Shown: positions 1 to 10,805 of the stretch, in pieces
How the letters are laid out: the number at the start of each line of letters is the position of its first letter
Position numbering within the stretch: position 1 is the first letter of the stretch
Assembly: GCA_019925095.2 (NCBI GenBank)
Contig: JAHHIN020000030.1
Coordinates: 4,013,001-4,077,000, forward strand
Length of the DNA stretch: 64,000 bases
Reading direction: 5' to 3'
Source: Dendrolimus kikuchii
Lineage: Eukaryota; Arthropoda; Insecta; Lepidoptera; Lasiocampidae
Made by a program: the position numbers and the translations under genes
The notes under the pieces: model-generated
What the model was told of the DNA's origin: nothing
The model's database searches: none
What the model saw: the letters and a program-made list of their open reading frames with translations, nothing else

Positions 1-1
1 C

Positions 2-1561
2 TTAGATAAATACCACGACAACCGTTTGTTAGTTGGTCTGTATTTAGAAAAAATGCTAAATTTTACACCTTTACAAAAGGAGTCTTCCACTCATTTAAAT
101 ACTTTTATTGAAATATTCGAACACTCATATAAGGCCATTCAGGCATTAAATATAAATAACCTTAATAGTTACGTGATGTGTCATATTGCACTCAGGGCCT
201 TAGATCCACAGTCTCGAAAATTATTTGAACAAGGTCTAGACCAAAGTTCAGTTCCCTCTTTTAATGATTTAATATCTTTCATTCATAACCATATCAAAGT
301 TCTCGATCACTCAGTCTCTTTTTCTAAAAATTTAACACCCGTGCATTTACAAAACAAACAACAGCCTTCCAATACTGAGCCTTTTAAAAATATGTCATTC
401 ACACATACGTCTTCAACCCATTCAAAAAATTTGTGTCTACACTGTGGTGAGAAACATATGATATTTAGATGCGAGAAATTTCGTGATCTAAGCATTATTA
501 ATCGTATCAACCGTGTTGATGCACTTATGCTATGTCATAATTGCCTAAAACCGAACCACAGTGCGGACAATTGTATTAGTAAATTTAAATGTATCGTTTG
601 CCAGCGAGCGCACCACTCCTCCTTGCACGCCGATGATAGCAAACCGGTTTTGAGCACGGGTCGCAACGAATCAAGCGCATCCTATGCCGCTTCATCCGCA
701 CCGCAACGAACGGCGGACCCTCCTTGTCAAAATTCAAAAACTAATAATTATCACGCGGCAGCCACCGAAACGCGTAGCACCTCAGTCTTGTTGGGTACGA
801 CTGTGGTGCATGTTTTAGATAAAAATTATTATTATCAGCCTTGTCGCGTTCTAATCGACTCGGGTGCACAAACTAATTTTATAACAACTGATTGTTTACG
901 ACGTTTAGGGTTATCTTCACGTAAATGCAATCGTGATATCTTTTGTCTGGGGGGCGACAGAGTAAACAATCAAGGCATAACGTCATTCATTATGAAATCG
1001 CGTCATAATAATGACTTCACTTTTAACTTGGACGCTGTTGTGCTCCCTAAGATCACCGGTGAACTGCCGACAGTTCAAATTAATCAACATGTAATTAACC
1101 AATATAAACATCTTACTTTAGCCGACCCGCACTTTTATAAAAGTAGACCAATTGATATTATTTTAGCGAGTGATATTTTTCCAAACATTTATGACGGAAG
1201 AAAATTGAACTTCGGAAATGACATTCCTCAGGCGTTAAATAGTATTTTTGGCTACGTAATTACCGGCAAGTTGGGTCAAGCGGAGAACCGCGGCGTTCAC
1301 GTCTCCGCCACAACTTCGTTGCATGCAGTGTCGTACACTGCCAACAACACACATTGTACACCCACCGTTACTCCGAAATGTTCATGCGAGTTGGAATCTT
1401 TGCCGTGCAGAGTTCCAAATTTGTATCCGCAAGACGTTCTTGCTGGAAAATATAACGGACACCATTATTACCACACAACCGGCTGTTACATTAATTCAAA
1501 GTCAAAGTTCAATAAAAACAACCACTGCGTGGATCCGTGGTGCACCATGGGTACATCATAA
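2..1561 (+). pseudogene. BEL/Pao gag-protease fragment (BEL-1)
   Basis: The reading frame is already open at the left window edge, so the true start lies outside; the first in-window start-like codon is TTG at 26. The N-terminal part has the gag fold typical of BEL/Pao elements. It is followed by cysteine/histidine knuckles (CLHCGEKH at about residue 138, CHNCLKPNH at about 170, CIVCQRAHH at about 189) that would bind the element RNA. A retropepsin-like motif, IDSGAQTNF, lies near residue 275, followed by a stretch like the protease-RT linker of BEL/Pao polyproteins. The frame stops at 1559-1561 before any reverse transcriptase, RNase H or integrase, so this copy cannot move itself. The last 80 or so residues have no family resemblance and probably read across a deletion junction. 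It is a different family from BEL-2, whose protease motif is DDGST. Family assignment is secure; the exact break is inferred. Confidence 0.82.
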
Positions 1562-2085
1562 CCTCAAGTCATCGTGTTAAAATTAATTAAATATCGATCC
1601 ATAATATCTAAAATTAAAACTAATGAAATACACCTACATTAAGATTTGTTATTCTTTACACATTAATTTGATTCTTGTTCTTTACTTAGTTTGAAATTTA
1701 AATTTACTTCACGTCATTTGGCCATTTTTTTAAACTTGTAGTAAATTAACATCATTAACTTGATATAAAATTAATCACACCGAGATTATAAGTTTTATTT
1801 TTCTAATTCGTAGTCTAACTTTAAGGATCCTTGTCTATTTTCTATTTTAAAATAAATATAAATTTGTGATGGCACGTTGCCAACGTTTTATTTAATACTT
1901 AACAAATTTTATTTAATTAAAATGCCGTGATGCATTCATTAATATTGTCAAAACTGCAATTGTGGTTATCCGTGATAATTGCACAGTTATGATTTCGAAA
2001 TAGAGATTTATGGGATGTCACTCTGTACGCTTTCAACCCTGTTTACAGCGATTCCTCAAGGTGGGAGTGGATGATATAAGGACTC
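1562..2085 (+). repeat. AT-rich non-coding tail of BEL-1
   Basis: No gene is visible here. The stretch follows the truncated BEL-1 frame and ends exactly where the BEL-2 LTR begins. A motif resembling GGCACGT-GCC near 1872 recurs near 8192 on the far side of BEL-2. This weakly suggests that both stretches belong to one element interrupted by BEL-2. Confidence 0.4.
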
Positions 2086-2284
2086 TGTTACCGACGCGAA
2101 TGTCTGGCGCCGGCTTTAGGTTCCCGCGAGAGTGCAAATGTTCTTTTATGTAATGTCATTCAAAGTAAAAAATAAAATCCTTCTTCCGTTTTGACTTAAT
2201 GGCGTCGTTTCATTCTCTAACAAAAAATCACCTTTCGCTTCCTAGTGAATATTACATTCTATATTATTATATTCAAAAGTACGA
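2086..2284 (+). repeat. BEL-2 5' LTR
   Basis: It starts TGTTACCGACGCG and matches 7824-8022 over 199 bp with six substitutions. An AATAAA-type polyadenylation signal lies near 2170. The leader that follows (2285-2321) shows no primer-binding site starting with TGG that I can identify. Confidence 0.88.
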
Positions 2285-2321
2285 ACCAGCTACAAACTGA
2301 TCCTGCGACCGGATCTAATAT

Positions 2322-5300
2322 ATGTATTTCACTCCCGAGAAGGAAATGGTGCAGACACGAAAGAATCAAGACGGTGCCGGCGTGAGCAGAAAGGACGCCT
2401 TGCGGGATATGTCACATAATTCTCAAAAATCGACGTCTTCGTCTTTGTTGGCGCGCAAGAAACAATTAGAACTGCAAGCGGCGGAGGCTAAAGCTCGCAT
2501 CGAGATCGATCTTGTTGAAAAACGCTTGGAGGCTAATCTGGCTGAACTGCAAGAGGAATATAATAGCCAAAGGGGCGCAAATGACAAGCGTTCGAATGGT
2601 TCAAATATCGAACAGTGGATGGAGCAAGGCGATCAAGAATTAAAGGCACACACAGCCCAGGAACAAGGACAGCCAGGTCCTATAACATCACATGACAAAG
2701 GCGGGACGACGGTACATCTTCTTGCTAAGGCACTGAATGACCTTACAGCCTCAGCACACAATGGTCCAGACTCTAGCTTGTTGAGTCGCATATCTACACC
2801 CCGAGACTTGCCATCATTTGCCGGGGACTGTATGGAATGGCTTCAGTTTAAACAAGCATATGAAGAGTCCACAGAAGTATGTAAGTTTACCCCCAAAGAG
2901 AACCTGTGGCGCTTACGGAAGTGCCTACATGGGGCAGCCAAGGATTGTGTTGCAGCGCTTCTAATCAGCGCTTCATCCCCGGAGACAGTTATGGATACAT
3001 TGCAACTTCAATTTGGAAACCCAGATAACATAATCACTAAAATTATGCAGGATATTAGAAAAATGCATTCAATGTCACAAGATTATCATAAAGAAATAGT
3101 TTCTTTTTCAGTCAAAGTACAAAATTATGTAGCAGCGGTACAGGCACTTGGCAAACAGGAATATCTGCAGGGCATGAATGTCGCTACCATCATATTGGGT
3201 AAGATGCCTGCCATCCTTATCTCTAAGTGGGTGGACTACAGTCATCCACTCATCGCTTCAGGTAAACCTACACTTGAAATTTTGTCTACCTTCTTGTATG
3301 AAGAAGCAAAAAAAGTATCTCTTTCTAGTGTTCATTTAATAAATTCTAAACCTGATTATTATAACTACAAGCGTAGAGATAACTTTAATGTGAATAAACC
3401 TCAAGTGTTACTGCAGTCTGAATTGCAACAAAATACAAATAAATCAAAGGTGTTAGTGCAATCTGAATTAAATAAAATATGCAAATTTTGTCATTTAGGT
3501 AAACATGTACTTTTAGATTGTAAATTATTCAAAAGATCACTGAGAAAAAACAGATGGTTATTTGTGAAACGGTATGGTATTTGTTATCAGTGTTTAATGT
3601 CTCATCATAAAAGGGACACTTGTACTGCCCCTATGTGTGAAGTAGAGGGATGTGGTTTGCCCCATCATCATTTGCTACATTATAATTTCACTAAACATCC
3701 TTTAGAAAACAATGCAAATGATGAGACACCTCAATCAAGCCAAAATGATGAAATTGTGTCTAATGTTAACAGTAACACATATAATGTTTTGTTAAAAATT
3801 GTACCTATCAAAATATATGGCCATAATGGAAAAATAATAAATACTACAGCTTTGCTAGATGATGGTTCAACTGTCTCACTCATTAATAATAAGTTGGCAA
3901 ATGATTTAGGTTTAAGTGGTAGCCAACGCTGTATGAAGGTGAGTGGGGCATGGCAGAATAGTGAAATTAATTGTATTGCAAATATTGTTAATATTAATTT
4001 GGCAAATAAATGTGGTGAAATGTTCCAATGTCAAATGTTAAGTGTAGAAGGTTTAAATATTCCTATACAAAATATACCAATGGTTAATTGTAAATTTTAT
4101 AAACATTTATATGAAATCAAAAATGAATTTAACTTAGGGTTGTCAAAACCACAAGTCTTGATAGGTCAAGATAATTATCATTTAATTATGCCTTTAGAAA
4201 CTAAGTTAGGTAAACCAAACGAACCGTGTGCCACACTTACTCCTCTAGGCTGGTGCATTCATGGTAGGGTGCAGTTGAACTCGCCCACTTCACATAAGCT
4301 TGGAGTGAACATGTTAAATTGTAACCAAACTACTTTATTTTGTAAAGACACTTCATGTGAGGATAATAATCATATTCTACAAGACATTCATGACTTGGTT
4401 AAGAGTTCATTTTCTCTTGATGCAATTGGCATATCGGCTAAACAACGTCAGAATCCAGATGATTTATATGCTCAGACTCAGTTAGATCAAACAGCTAGGT
4501 TGTTTGATGGAAGATGGGAGGTGGGGCTGCCCTGGAAGAATAGAAATTCAATTATGCCAGACACCTTTCCCACTGCGCTGAAGAGATTGAAGTATGTGGA
4601 AAAAAAGATAATGTTTAACGAAGAGTATGGTGAACAATATAAAGGTAGAATAACTCATCTTTTTCAGAACAATTATGCACATAAAGTGACAGTTCCAGAC
4701 ACTCCACTACCTACCTGGTACCTGCCTCACTTTGGAGTTGACAATCCAAACAAGAAGAAACTGCGACTAGTGTTTGACGCTGCTGCCAGGTCAAATGGTT
4801 TGTCTTTAAACGATTTTTTACTTAAAGGGCCTGACCTATTGGCTTCATTACTTGGCATTATGTTCAGATTTAGAATACATAAGGTAGCTGTAACAGCAGA
4901 TATAAAAGATATGTTTTTAAGAATAAAAATTAGATCTGAGGATCAAAATGCTTTAAGATTTCTTTGGAGAGACAGCCCTAGTAAACCTGTCAATATATAT
5001 GCAATGTCTTCTTTAATTTTCGGTGCTAATTGCTCCCCATTTATAGCTCAATATGTTAAAAACAAAAATGCTAAACAATATGAGTCAACTATGCCATCTG
5101 CGGTAAGTGCTACATGTCAACAACATTTTATGGATGATTATATTGATTCTTTACCTAATGAAAAAATGGCAATTGAATTGACAAAACAAATAATCTTTAT
5201 TCATCAACAAGGTGGATTTAATATTTGTAATTGGACAAGTAATAGTGAAACAGTGTTAAATAATCTGCCAAAGAACATCATTAGTTCATCAGCTGTAAAT

Positions 5301-7793
5301 CTTACAATTGACAAAGAACATACAAGTGAAAGAACGCTCGGATTGTTATGGTATCCTGGTGATGATACTTTAAGGTTTGATTTATCATTCAAGAAGATAT
5401 CTCATGATATAATTAGTGGAAAACAAAGGCCTACTAAACGTGAAATGTTACAAATTATCATGTCAGTGTTCGATGTTTATGGATTTTTGTCACCCTTTAC
5501 AATTAATGGAAAGATTATGCTTCAAGATACTTGGCGGTCAAAGATTAATTGGGATGATTACATTACAGATGAAGTTAACCAAAAATGGCGCAACTGGCTA
5601 AAGCAACTAAAGGTTATTAGTAATATAAGTTTACCAAGATGTTATCAATCTGCCAGTTCTACATGTCAACAAGTTATATTGGGTAATTTGTCACATGGAA
5701 ACCAAACAAGTATATATTCATCTCAGTTCAATAAAACACTGGATTCTAACAAATCGGATATAATTTATTCAAATTTAGAGTTACACGTATTTTGTGATGC
5801 TTCAACAAAGGCAATGTGTGCTGTTGCTTATTGGCGTTGGTTTTACAATGATCAAATTATGGTTGCATTTGTTGCCAGCAAAAGTAGAGTTGCTCCGCTG
5901 AAATCCGTGACTGTGCCACGTCTTGAATTACAAGCGGCTTTGTTAGGAGCGAGACTTGCTAAAACAATTATAGAGGATCATAAATTGACACCGTGTCGTC
6001 GAGTTTTTTGGTGCGACTCGACAACAGTTTTACATTGGATAAATAATAATACACGCTCATATAAAACATATGAAGCGAACAGATTGGCTGAGATTGATGA
6101 AATTACAAAGTCTTGCGAGTGGAGGTATATTCCAACAGGTGTTAATGTGGCAGATATTGCAACTAGGGAGAATTATGATTGTACATCTTTACAAAAGGAA
6201 TGGTTTAGTGGTCCACAGTTCTTATACATGAATAAAGAAGACTGGCCACAATGTACAATCAAATTTGATAAAGATCAAGATGAATTACAATTAGTGAATA
6301 TCATACAGAATTTACCTAAAAATGCTGACTTACCCGTACCTGAGGTGACTAGATTTTCTCAATGGCTGCGCTTACTTCGATCCACTGCGGCAGTATTTAA
6401 GTTTATAAATAAATGTAGAAAACTTATTGTTGATGAAAGTACAATATTAAAGAATGCTGAACTCATGTTGATTCTAAAATCACAACAAGATACATTCTGG
6501 GAAGAAATAATTATGCTTAAAAATAATAAGAATATTGACAAGAAAAGTAGAATACTTACCCTGTCACCTTACCTGGATGAAGATGGACTTCTACGAGTAG
6601 GTGGTCGAATAGATGCTGCTAGAAATGTTAATTTTGAGATGAAAAGACCTGTCATTTTGGATGGAAAGAATTATTTAGCTAAATTAATAGTCAGGCATTA
6701 CCATGTCAGTTTTTTACATGGAAATCAAGAAACTGTAGTCAATGAACTAAAACAAAAATACTGGATTGTGAAAATAAGGCCTACAGTAAAGGAGATCGCT
6801 TCAAAGTGCATATTCTGCCGCATCAGGAAAGCTAAACCGGTACCGCCTCGTATGGGGGATTTACCCGAGGCCAGAGTAGCCCACCATCAACGCCCATTTA
6901 CGTTCTGCGGTCTAGATCTCTTCGGGCCTATGGAAGTCACTGTCACGAGACACAGAGAAAAGAGATATGGAGTTTTATTCACCTGTTTAACTGTTAGAGC
7001 TATACATATAGAGATTGTGAATACACTCACCTCAGATTCCCTTATAATGGCACTACGTCGCATGGCTGCACGAAGAGGTTGGCCACTCAATCTGTATTCC
7101 GATAATGGGACAAACCTTAGAGGAGCAGATGCAGAATTGAAGCTGTCTATTCAAGCCCTGGATATTGAGAAACTGAAAGGTGAAGCTCTCAACAAAGGTA
7201 CCACCTGGAATTTCATTCCACCGGCAAGCCCCCATTGGGGTGGGGCTTGGGAAAGATTGATACGAAGTGTTAAGGTTTCTCTTAAAGTTATCCTACAGGA
7301 GCGTGCACCCAAGGAGGAAACGCTCATTACACTGCTTACAGAGGTTGAAAATATAGTTAATAGCAGACCGTTGACTCACGTCTCCGTGGACCCTTGCAGT
7401 ATGGAGTCACTTACACCTAACCATTTTTTACTTGGTTCTTCAAACAATTTGCCTCGACTTGGAGTTTTTGATGAGTCAGAGATTTATTTGAAGAAGCAGT
7501 GGCACATAGCACAGTGGTTAGCCGATATGTTCTGGAAGAGATGGACAAGGGAGGTCCTTCCAGATATGTTGCCCAGGAGAAAGTGGACAAGTGATGAAGC
7601 TCCTCCTTTAAAAATTGGGGACTTGGTTCTTGTGGTAGACCCAGATGCACCGAGGAACGTGTGGCCACGGGGCGTTATTGAAAATGTTGTTTCTGGTAAA
7701 GATGGACGTGTACGTATGGTTATTGTAAAAACTAAATCGGGAATTCTCAAGAGGTCTGCTATTCGCGTCGCCCGGATCCCTGTTGAGAGTTAG
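2322..7793 (+). CDS. BEL/Pao gag-pol polyprotein (BEL-2), open throughout
   Basis: A single frame of 1823 codons from ATG 2322; the in-frame ATG at 2346 is an equally good start because the gag-like sequence begins there. Order of domains: coiled, charged N-terminus; BEL gag domain (about residues 150-330); cysteine/histidine knuckles (about 388-455); aspartic protease with DDGST near residue 513; reverse transcriptase with the catalytic FMDDY near 937 (the usual Y-x-DD carries M and a leading F); RNase H beginning LHVFCDAS near 1156; integrase zinc-binding region followed by DLFGP near 1531, YSDNG near 1592 and HWGGAWE near 1640 as the D-D-E residues; and the C-terminal domain typical of the family. 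The product would be processed into capsid, protease, RT/RNase H and integrase, which copy the RNA in cytoplasmic particles and insert the cDNA. No stop or frameshift is seen, so it could still be functional. Transcription would start in the 5' LTR. Confidence 0.92.
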   Translation: MYFTPEKEMVQTRKNQDGAGVSRKDALRDMSHNSQKSTSSSLLARKKQLELQAAEAKARIEIDLVEKRLEANLAELQEEYNSQRGANDKRSNGSNIEQWMEQGDQELKAHTAQEQGQPGPITSHDKGGTTVHLLAKALNDLTASAHNGPDSSLLSRISTPRDLPSFAGDCMEWLQFKQAYEESTEVCKFTPKENLWRLRKCLHGAAKDCVAALLISASSPETVMDTLQLQFGNPDNIITKIMQDIRKMHSMSQDYHKEIVSFSVKVQNYVAAVQALGKQEYLQGMNVATIILGKMPAILISKWVDYSHPLIASGKPTLEILSTFLYEEAKKVSLSSVHLINSKPDYYNYKRRDNFNVNKPQVLLQSELQQNTNKSKVLVQSELNKICKFCHLGKHVLLDCKLFKRSLRKNRWLFVKRYGICYQCLMSHHKRDTCTAPMCEVEGCGLPHHHLLHYNFTKHPLENNANDETPQSSQNDEIVSNVNSNTYNVLLKIVPIKIYGHNGKIINTTALLDDGSTVSLINNKLANDLGLSGSQRCMKVSGAWQNSEINCIANIVNINLANKCGEMFQCQMLSVEGLNIPIQNIPMVNCKFYKHLYEIKNEFNLGLSKPQVLIGQDNYHLIMPLETKLGKPNEPCATLTPLGWCIHGRVQLNSPTSHKLGVNMLNCNQTTLFCKDTSCEDNNHILQDIHDLVKSSFSLDAIGISAKQRQNPDDLYAQTQLDQTARLFDGRWEVGLPWKNRNSIMPDTFPTALKRLKYVEKKIMFNEEYGEQYKGRITHLFQNNYAHKVTVPDTPLPTWYLPHFGVDNPNKKKLRLVFDAAARSNGLSLNDFLLKGPDLLASLLGIMFRFRIHKVAVTADIKDMFLRIKIRSEDQNALRFLWRDSPSKPVNIYAMSSLIFGANCSPFIAQYVKNKNAKQYESTMPSAVSATCQQHFMDDYIDSLPNEKMAIELTKQIIFIHQQGGFNICNWTSNSETVLNNLPKNIISSSAVNLTIDKEHTSERTLGLLWYPGDDTLRFDLSFKKISHDIISGKQRPTKREMLQIIMSVFDVYGFLSPFTINGKIMLQDTWRSKINWDDYITDEVNQKWRNWLKQLKVISNISLPRCYQSASSTCQQVILGNLSHGNQTSIYSSQFNKTLDSNKSDIIYSNLELHVFCDASTKAMCAVAYWRWFYNDQIMVAFVASKSRVAPLKSVTVPRLELQAALLGARLAKTIIEDHKLTPCRRVFWCDSTTVLHWINNNTRSYKTYEANRLAEIDEITKSCEWRYIPTGVNVADIATRENYDCTSLQKEWFSGPQFLYMNKEDWPQCTIKFDKDQDELQLVNIIQNLPKNADLPVPEVTRFSQWLRLLRSTAAVFKFINKCRKLIVDESTILKNAELMLILKSQQDTFWEEIIMLKNNKNIDKKSRILTLSPYLDEDGLLRVGGRIDAARNVNFEMKRPVILDGKNYLAKLIVRHYHVSFLHGNQETVVNELKQKYWIVKIRPTVKEIASKCIFCRIRKAKPVPPRMGDLPEARVAHHQRPFTFCGLDLFGPMEVTVTRHREKRYGVLFTCLTVRAIHIEIVNTLTSDSLIMALRRMAARRGWPLNLYSDNGTNLRGADAELKLSIQALDIEKLKGEALNKGTTWNFIPPASPHWGGAWERLIRSVKVSLKVILQERAPKEETLITLLTEVENIVNSRPLTHVSVDPCSMESLTPNHFLLGSSNNLPRLGVFDESEIYLKKQWHIAQWLADMFWKRWTREVLPDMLPRRKWTSDEAPPLKIGDLVLVVDPDAPRNVWPRGVIENVVSGKDGRVRMVIVKTKSGILKRSAIRVARIPVES

Positions 7794-7810
7794 TGCTGCA
7801 GTAGCAGCAC

Positions 7811-7823
7811 TAGGGTGGGGATT
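7811..7823 (+). other. Polypurine tract of BEL-2
   Basis: TAGGGTGGGGATT directly precedes the 3' LTR, the place where plus-strand DNA synthesis is primed in LTR elements. Confidence 0.65.
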
Positions 7824-8022
7824 TGTTACCGACGCGAATGTCTGGCGCCGGCTTTGGGTTCCCGCGAGAGTGCAGGTGTTCTTTTATGTAATGTCATTCA
7901 AAGTAAAAAATAAAATCTTTCTTCCGTTTTGACTTAATGGCGTCGTTTCATTCTCTAACAAAAAATCACCTTTCGCTTCCTAGTGATTATTACATTCTAT
8001 GTTATTATATTCTAAAGTACGA
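7824..8022 (+). repeat. BEL-2 3' LTR
   Basis: A 199-bp match to 2086-2284, with the same TGTTACC start and the same AAGTACGA end. Six mismatches by eye. Confidence 0.88.
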
Positions 8023-8349
8023 GGGGTTAAAATATTATCATTGATTGAAATCGTAAACGTAATAAGTATAATTTTAAACAGTAAATTTAATTTCTTTTTT
8101 TTTTGTATTAAGTGGTGTCATGAAATTCTAATTTAAGCACGTAGTTTAAGGTTTTATATTAGGCTCGTAGCCGTACTATTTTTTTGTATATTATGGCACG
8201 TAGCCATCTAAATTTCTAGCTTATTTGACTCTTAGACATATCTTAATTTCAAACTGTATCTCTAATACTTGTGTAGTTAGTTCGTAGCCTTTTCAATCTT
8301 TTCCTTTCTTTGTTACTGGAAATCATCATACTGATTTCGGTGGGTGGTA
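8023..8349 (+). repeat. Probable BEL-1 3' untranslated remainder
   Basis: No gene is seen. The stretch is AT-rich with recurring CGTAGCC motifs. It ends in a purine-rich run, GGTGGGTGGTA, that could be the polypurine tract of BEL-1. Confidence 0.35.
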
Positions 8350-8747
8350 TGTTCGGTCCTTGCCTAGTATAAAGTAGGTAGAACATCGCTCCATCAATTT
8401 TGCTGTCTACCCTCCTGTGTGAGGCGACGGCCACTACAGAGCAGGGTAGGAGCAGCCTTTTTTTGAACACTTATTGTCGACGTCTTAACGAGACTACAAC
8501 GCGCCGTGCGCTCATAATTTTTGAATAATATTCATTATACTCATTGTGTTTACTGGCCGTGCCAAGAACTTATTATATGTACTTAGACTTGTTAAAAGTG
8601 TTAGCTCTAAGGTGGAGATTAGTGCCGTGTGCTGTTCCTGTGTGTAACCTGAACCGAGCCAGGAGAGGGCGGACCTCAAGGTTGGTGGAGCTTCTGCTTT
8701 TCTAGTGCAAGGATCTAGGTCATATTTCTCTCATACAGTCCATTACA
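8350..8747 (+). repeat. Candidate 3' LTR of BEL-1
   Basis: It begins TGTTCGGTCC right after a purine-rich tract, contains a TATAAAG box near 8370, and a plausible end at CATTACA (8741-8747) gives TG...CA termini. There is no second copy in the window to confirm the limits, so this is an inference from position and motif layout. Confidence 0.4.
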
Positions 8748-9833
8748 AATTGAACCAGCATTTTTTCCGTAGGCTATAGCGCCCCACAATGAGTGTGTAA
8801 CCATAAATAAGAATATTACATGAGATTATATCTCAAACCATACATGCCACATATATGGAGTAATCTACCAATCTGCATCACTGCACATGAGTAAAGCAGA
8901 TCAAGTATATCACTCCACATACCCATACACATAGGTTTCTGATATACACTCATGAGTATAGAATTAACTTTATATTATTTGGCGTGAATCGTCAGAGTAG
9001 GACTCTTTTTTGTGTATTGTAGTAACCCTTAGTCTTTTATGGAGGTCTATCGAACAGGACTGCTTAGTCAAACAAAATGTCTTGAAATGAAACCAGTAAA
9101 TCACAAGTTTAATTAAATTTATTTATTTAAAACCTTACTATAATTAGCTTCATTTAACAACCAATTTAGAGAATAATTATTATACATCCATATATTAATT
9201 TGCTTATTATGATACTTATATTCATGAACCTTAATATTTTCTACATGTGATATAAAATACTGATGAAAACTTATTACATAAGAACTTTGGCCCTACACTA
9301 CAATATTAGATATAAGATATACAATTAACAACCAGTTTAGAGAACAGTTATTATACATCCATCTATTAATTTGTTTATTATGATACTTATATTCATAAAC
9401 ACTAAGATTTTCTACATGTATTACAGATACTGATGAAAACCTATTACATATGAACTTGGGCCCTACACTGCAGTATTAGATATAAAATATATTTGTGTTA
9501 TAGATGAATAGAAGTCAATATTACTATATTCTACATAAAGACAAAATAATATAGTATAATACTCATATAACATAAATCATGGGTAAAGTATAAATTTTGA
9601 CAACATCCTAAAACTCATAGTGTTACGGCTGCAAGAACAGTACATTAAATTATAAATAATAAAATTAGAATTGTGTTGTTACGGGTCGCGTATGCAATAT
9701 TATAAAATATATATTCTTTTTCCTCATACATATAAATAATTGGTAAATAGTATATGGATAATAATGTTATATAGAAGGTCGTTATATAGTTGATATAGGG
9801 TAAAGAATAAAAGTATATTTTGGATGAACAATT

Positions 9834-10160
9834 GTGAGGTACTGTTTCTCTCTTCATATTTTATATAAAATATATAAAAATATGGTGAGAGGTCTCCCAA
9901 GAAACCACCGCCCGAACAGCTTAGGGCTGTCCACTACAAACAGGGCATCACCATTGTTTAGGACGGATACAAGGATAAGGTTCGAAACCCTCGTCCAAAA
10001 TATTATATTACTGCTGATAATTGCTTTAGTAATTCCACGCTCAGATTCGTATATCATAAAGGCAGTTTGGTATATTCTCGAGGCTGCAAGCAGACCTGAG
10101 AGCGAAGCTTTCGATGATCCGCCTAGGAGTGCCAGCTTGTCAACGTACATCAATAGATGA
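9834..10160 (+). other. Open frame kept in all three Repeat A copies, function unknown
   Basis: A 108-codon frame is open here and at the matching places in copies 2 (37804-38130) and 3 (59676-60002); an antisense frame of 99 codons is open in all three too. The three differ by only a few substitutions. Some change amino acids in both frames, and none introduces a stop. I recognise no domain. An uncharged stretch near residues 55-65 could span a membrane, but the sequence is too short and too similar between copies to show selection. It may be chance. Confidence 0.2.
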
Positions 10161-10389
10161 GTCTACAATATTTGTGACTTACGTGACTAAAGAAGCTGAT
10201 ATATGCAACTCCGCGGTGTAACAGCTCGCATATGTGTATTTGAAGCCTGATAAAATGGAAGTCATAAGACAACCACTCGAACGTTTCATTTACTTCAAGC
10301 ATAAATCAACTGTGTATGATAATACTTCATACATCATTAAATTTATTCATTATAAGATCTCGAACCCATAAGGACGGATCAGACAGGTA

Positions 10390-10805
10390 ATTTGGGGAAT
10401 TTCACCACCACCTGTGTATACTATGATATATGTAAATATATAATATATATCAAACCAATAATGGATATATCAACAGGTAAATTCGGGGATTTTCACCACC
10501 ACCTGGTATAGTTTGTAATATATGTAAGTATATGATCTTAATCAATAGTAGTTAGATCAACAGGTAAGTTTGGGGAATTTCACCACCACCTGGTATAGTT
10601 TGTATATATATAAATATCGGACAGGTATATTGGAGGATTTTACCACCACCTGTATAGTTTATAATATATGTAAGAATATGATCTTAAATCAATAGTAGTT
10701 AAATCAACAGGTAAATCTGGGGAATTTCACCACCACCTGGTATAGTTTGTATATATAAAAATATCGGACAAGTATATTGGAGGATTTTACCACCACCTGT
10801 TTAGT
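10390..10805. repeat. Six-unit minisatellite with CAGGTAA...CACCTG units (Repeat A copy 1)
   Basis: Six units share the core CAGGTAAATTNGGGG, then TTTCACCACCACCTG, with unit-to-unit spacing of about 60-85 bp. Each unit has an imperfect inverted CAGGT...ACCTG pair. Copy 2 also has six units and copy 3 has four. Confidence 0.8.

Larger units (their letters stand above)
2086..8022 (+). mobile_element. Full-length BEL/Pao LTR retrotransposon (BEL-2)
   Basis: Two 199-bp direct repeats (2086-2284 and 7824-8022) enclose one long gag-pol frame. A purine-rich tract abuts the 3' LTR. By eye the LTRs differ at six positions, about 97% identity, so the insertion is not new although the frame stayed open. 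The five bases on each side (GACTC and GGGGT) do not match, so no target duplication is seen. Flanking sequence on both sides looks like BEL-1, making this a nested insertion. Confidence 0.88.

Noticed and set aside
10390..10805. CRISPR-like regular repeats
   Set aside because: Nuclear insect DNA with introns; the units are an imperfect minisatellite within a mobile repeat, with no cas genes.
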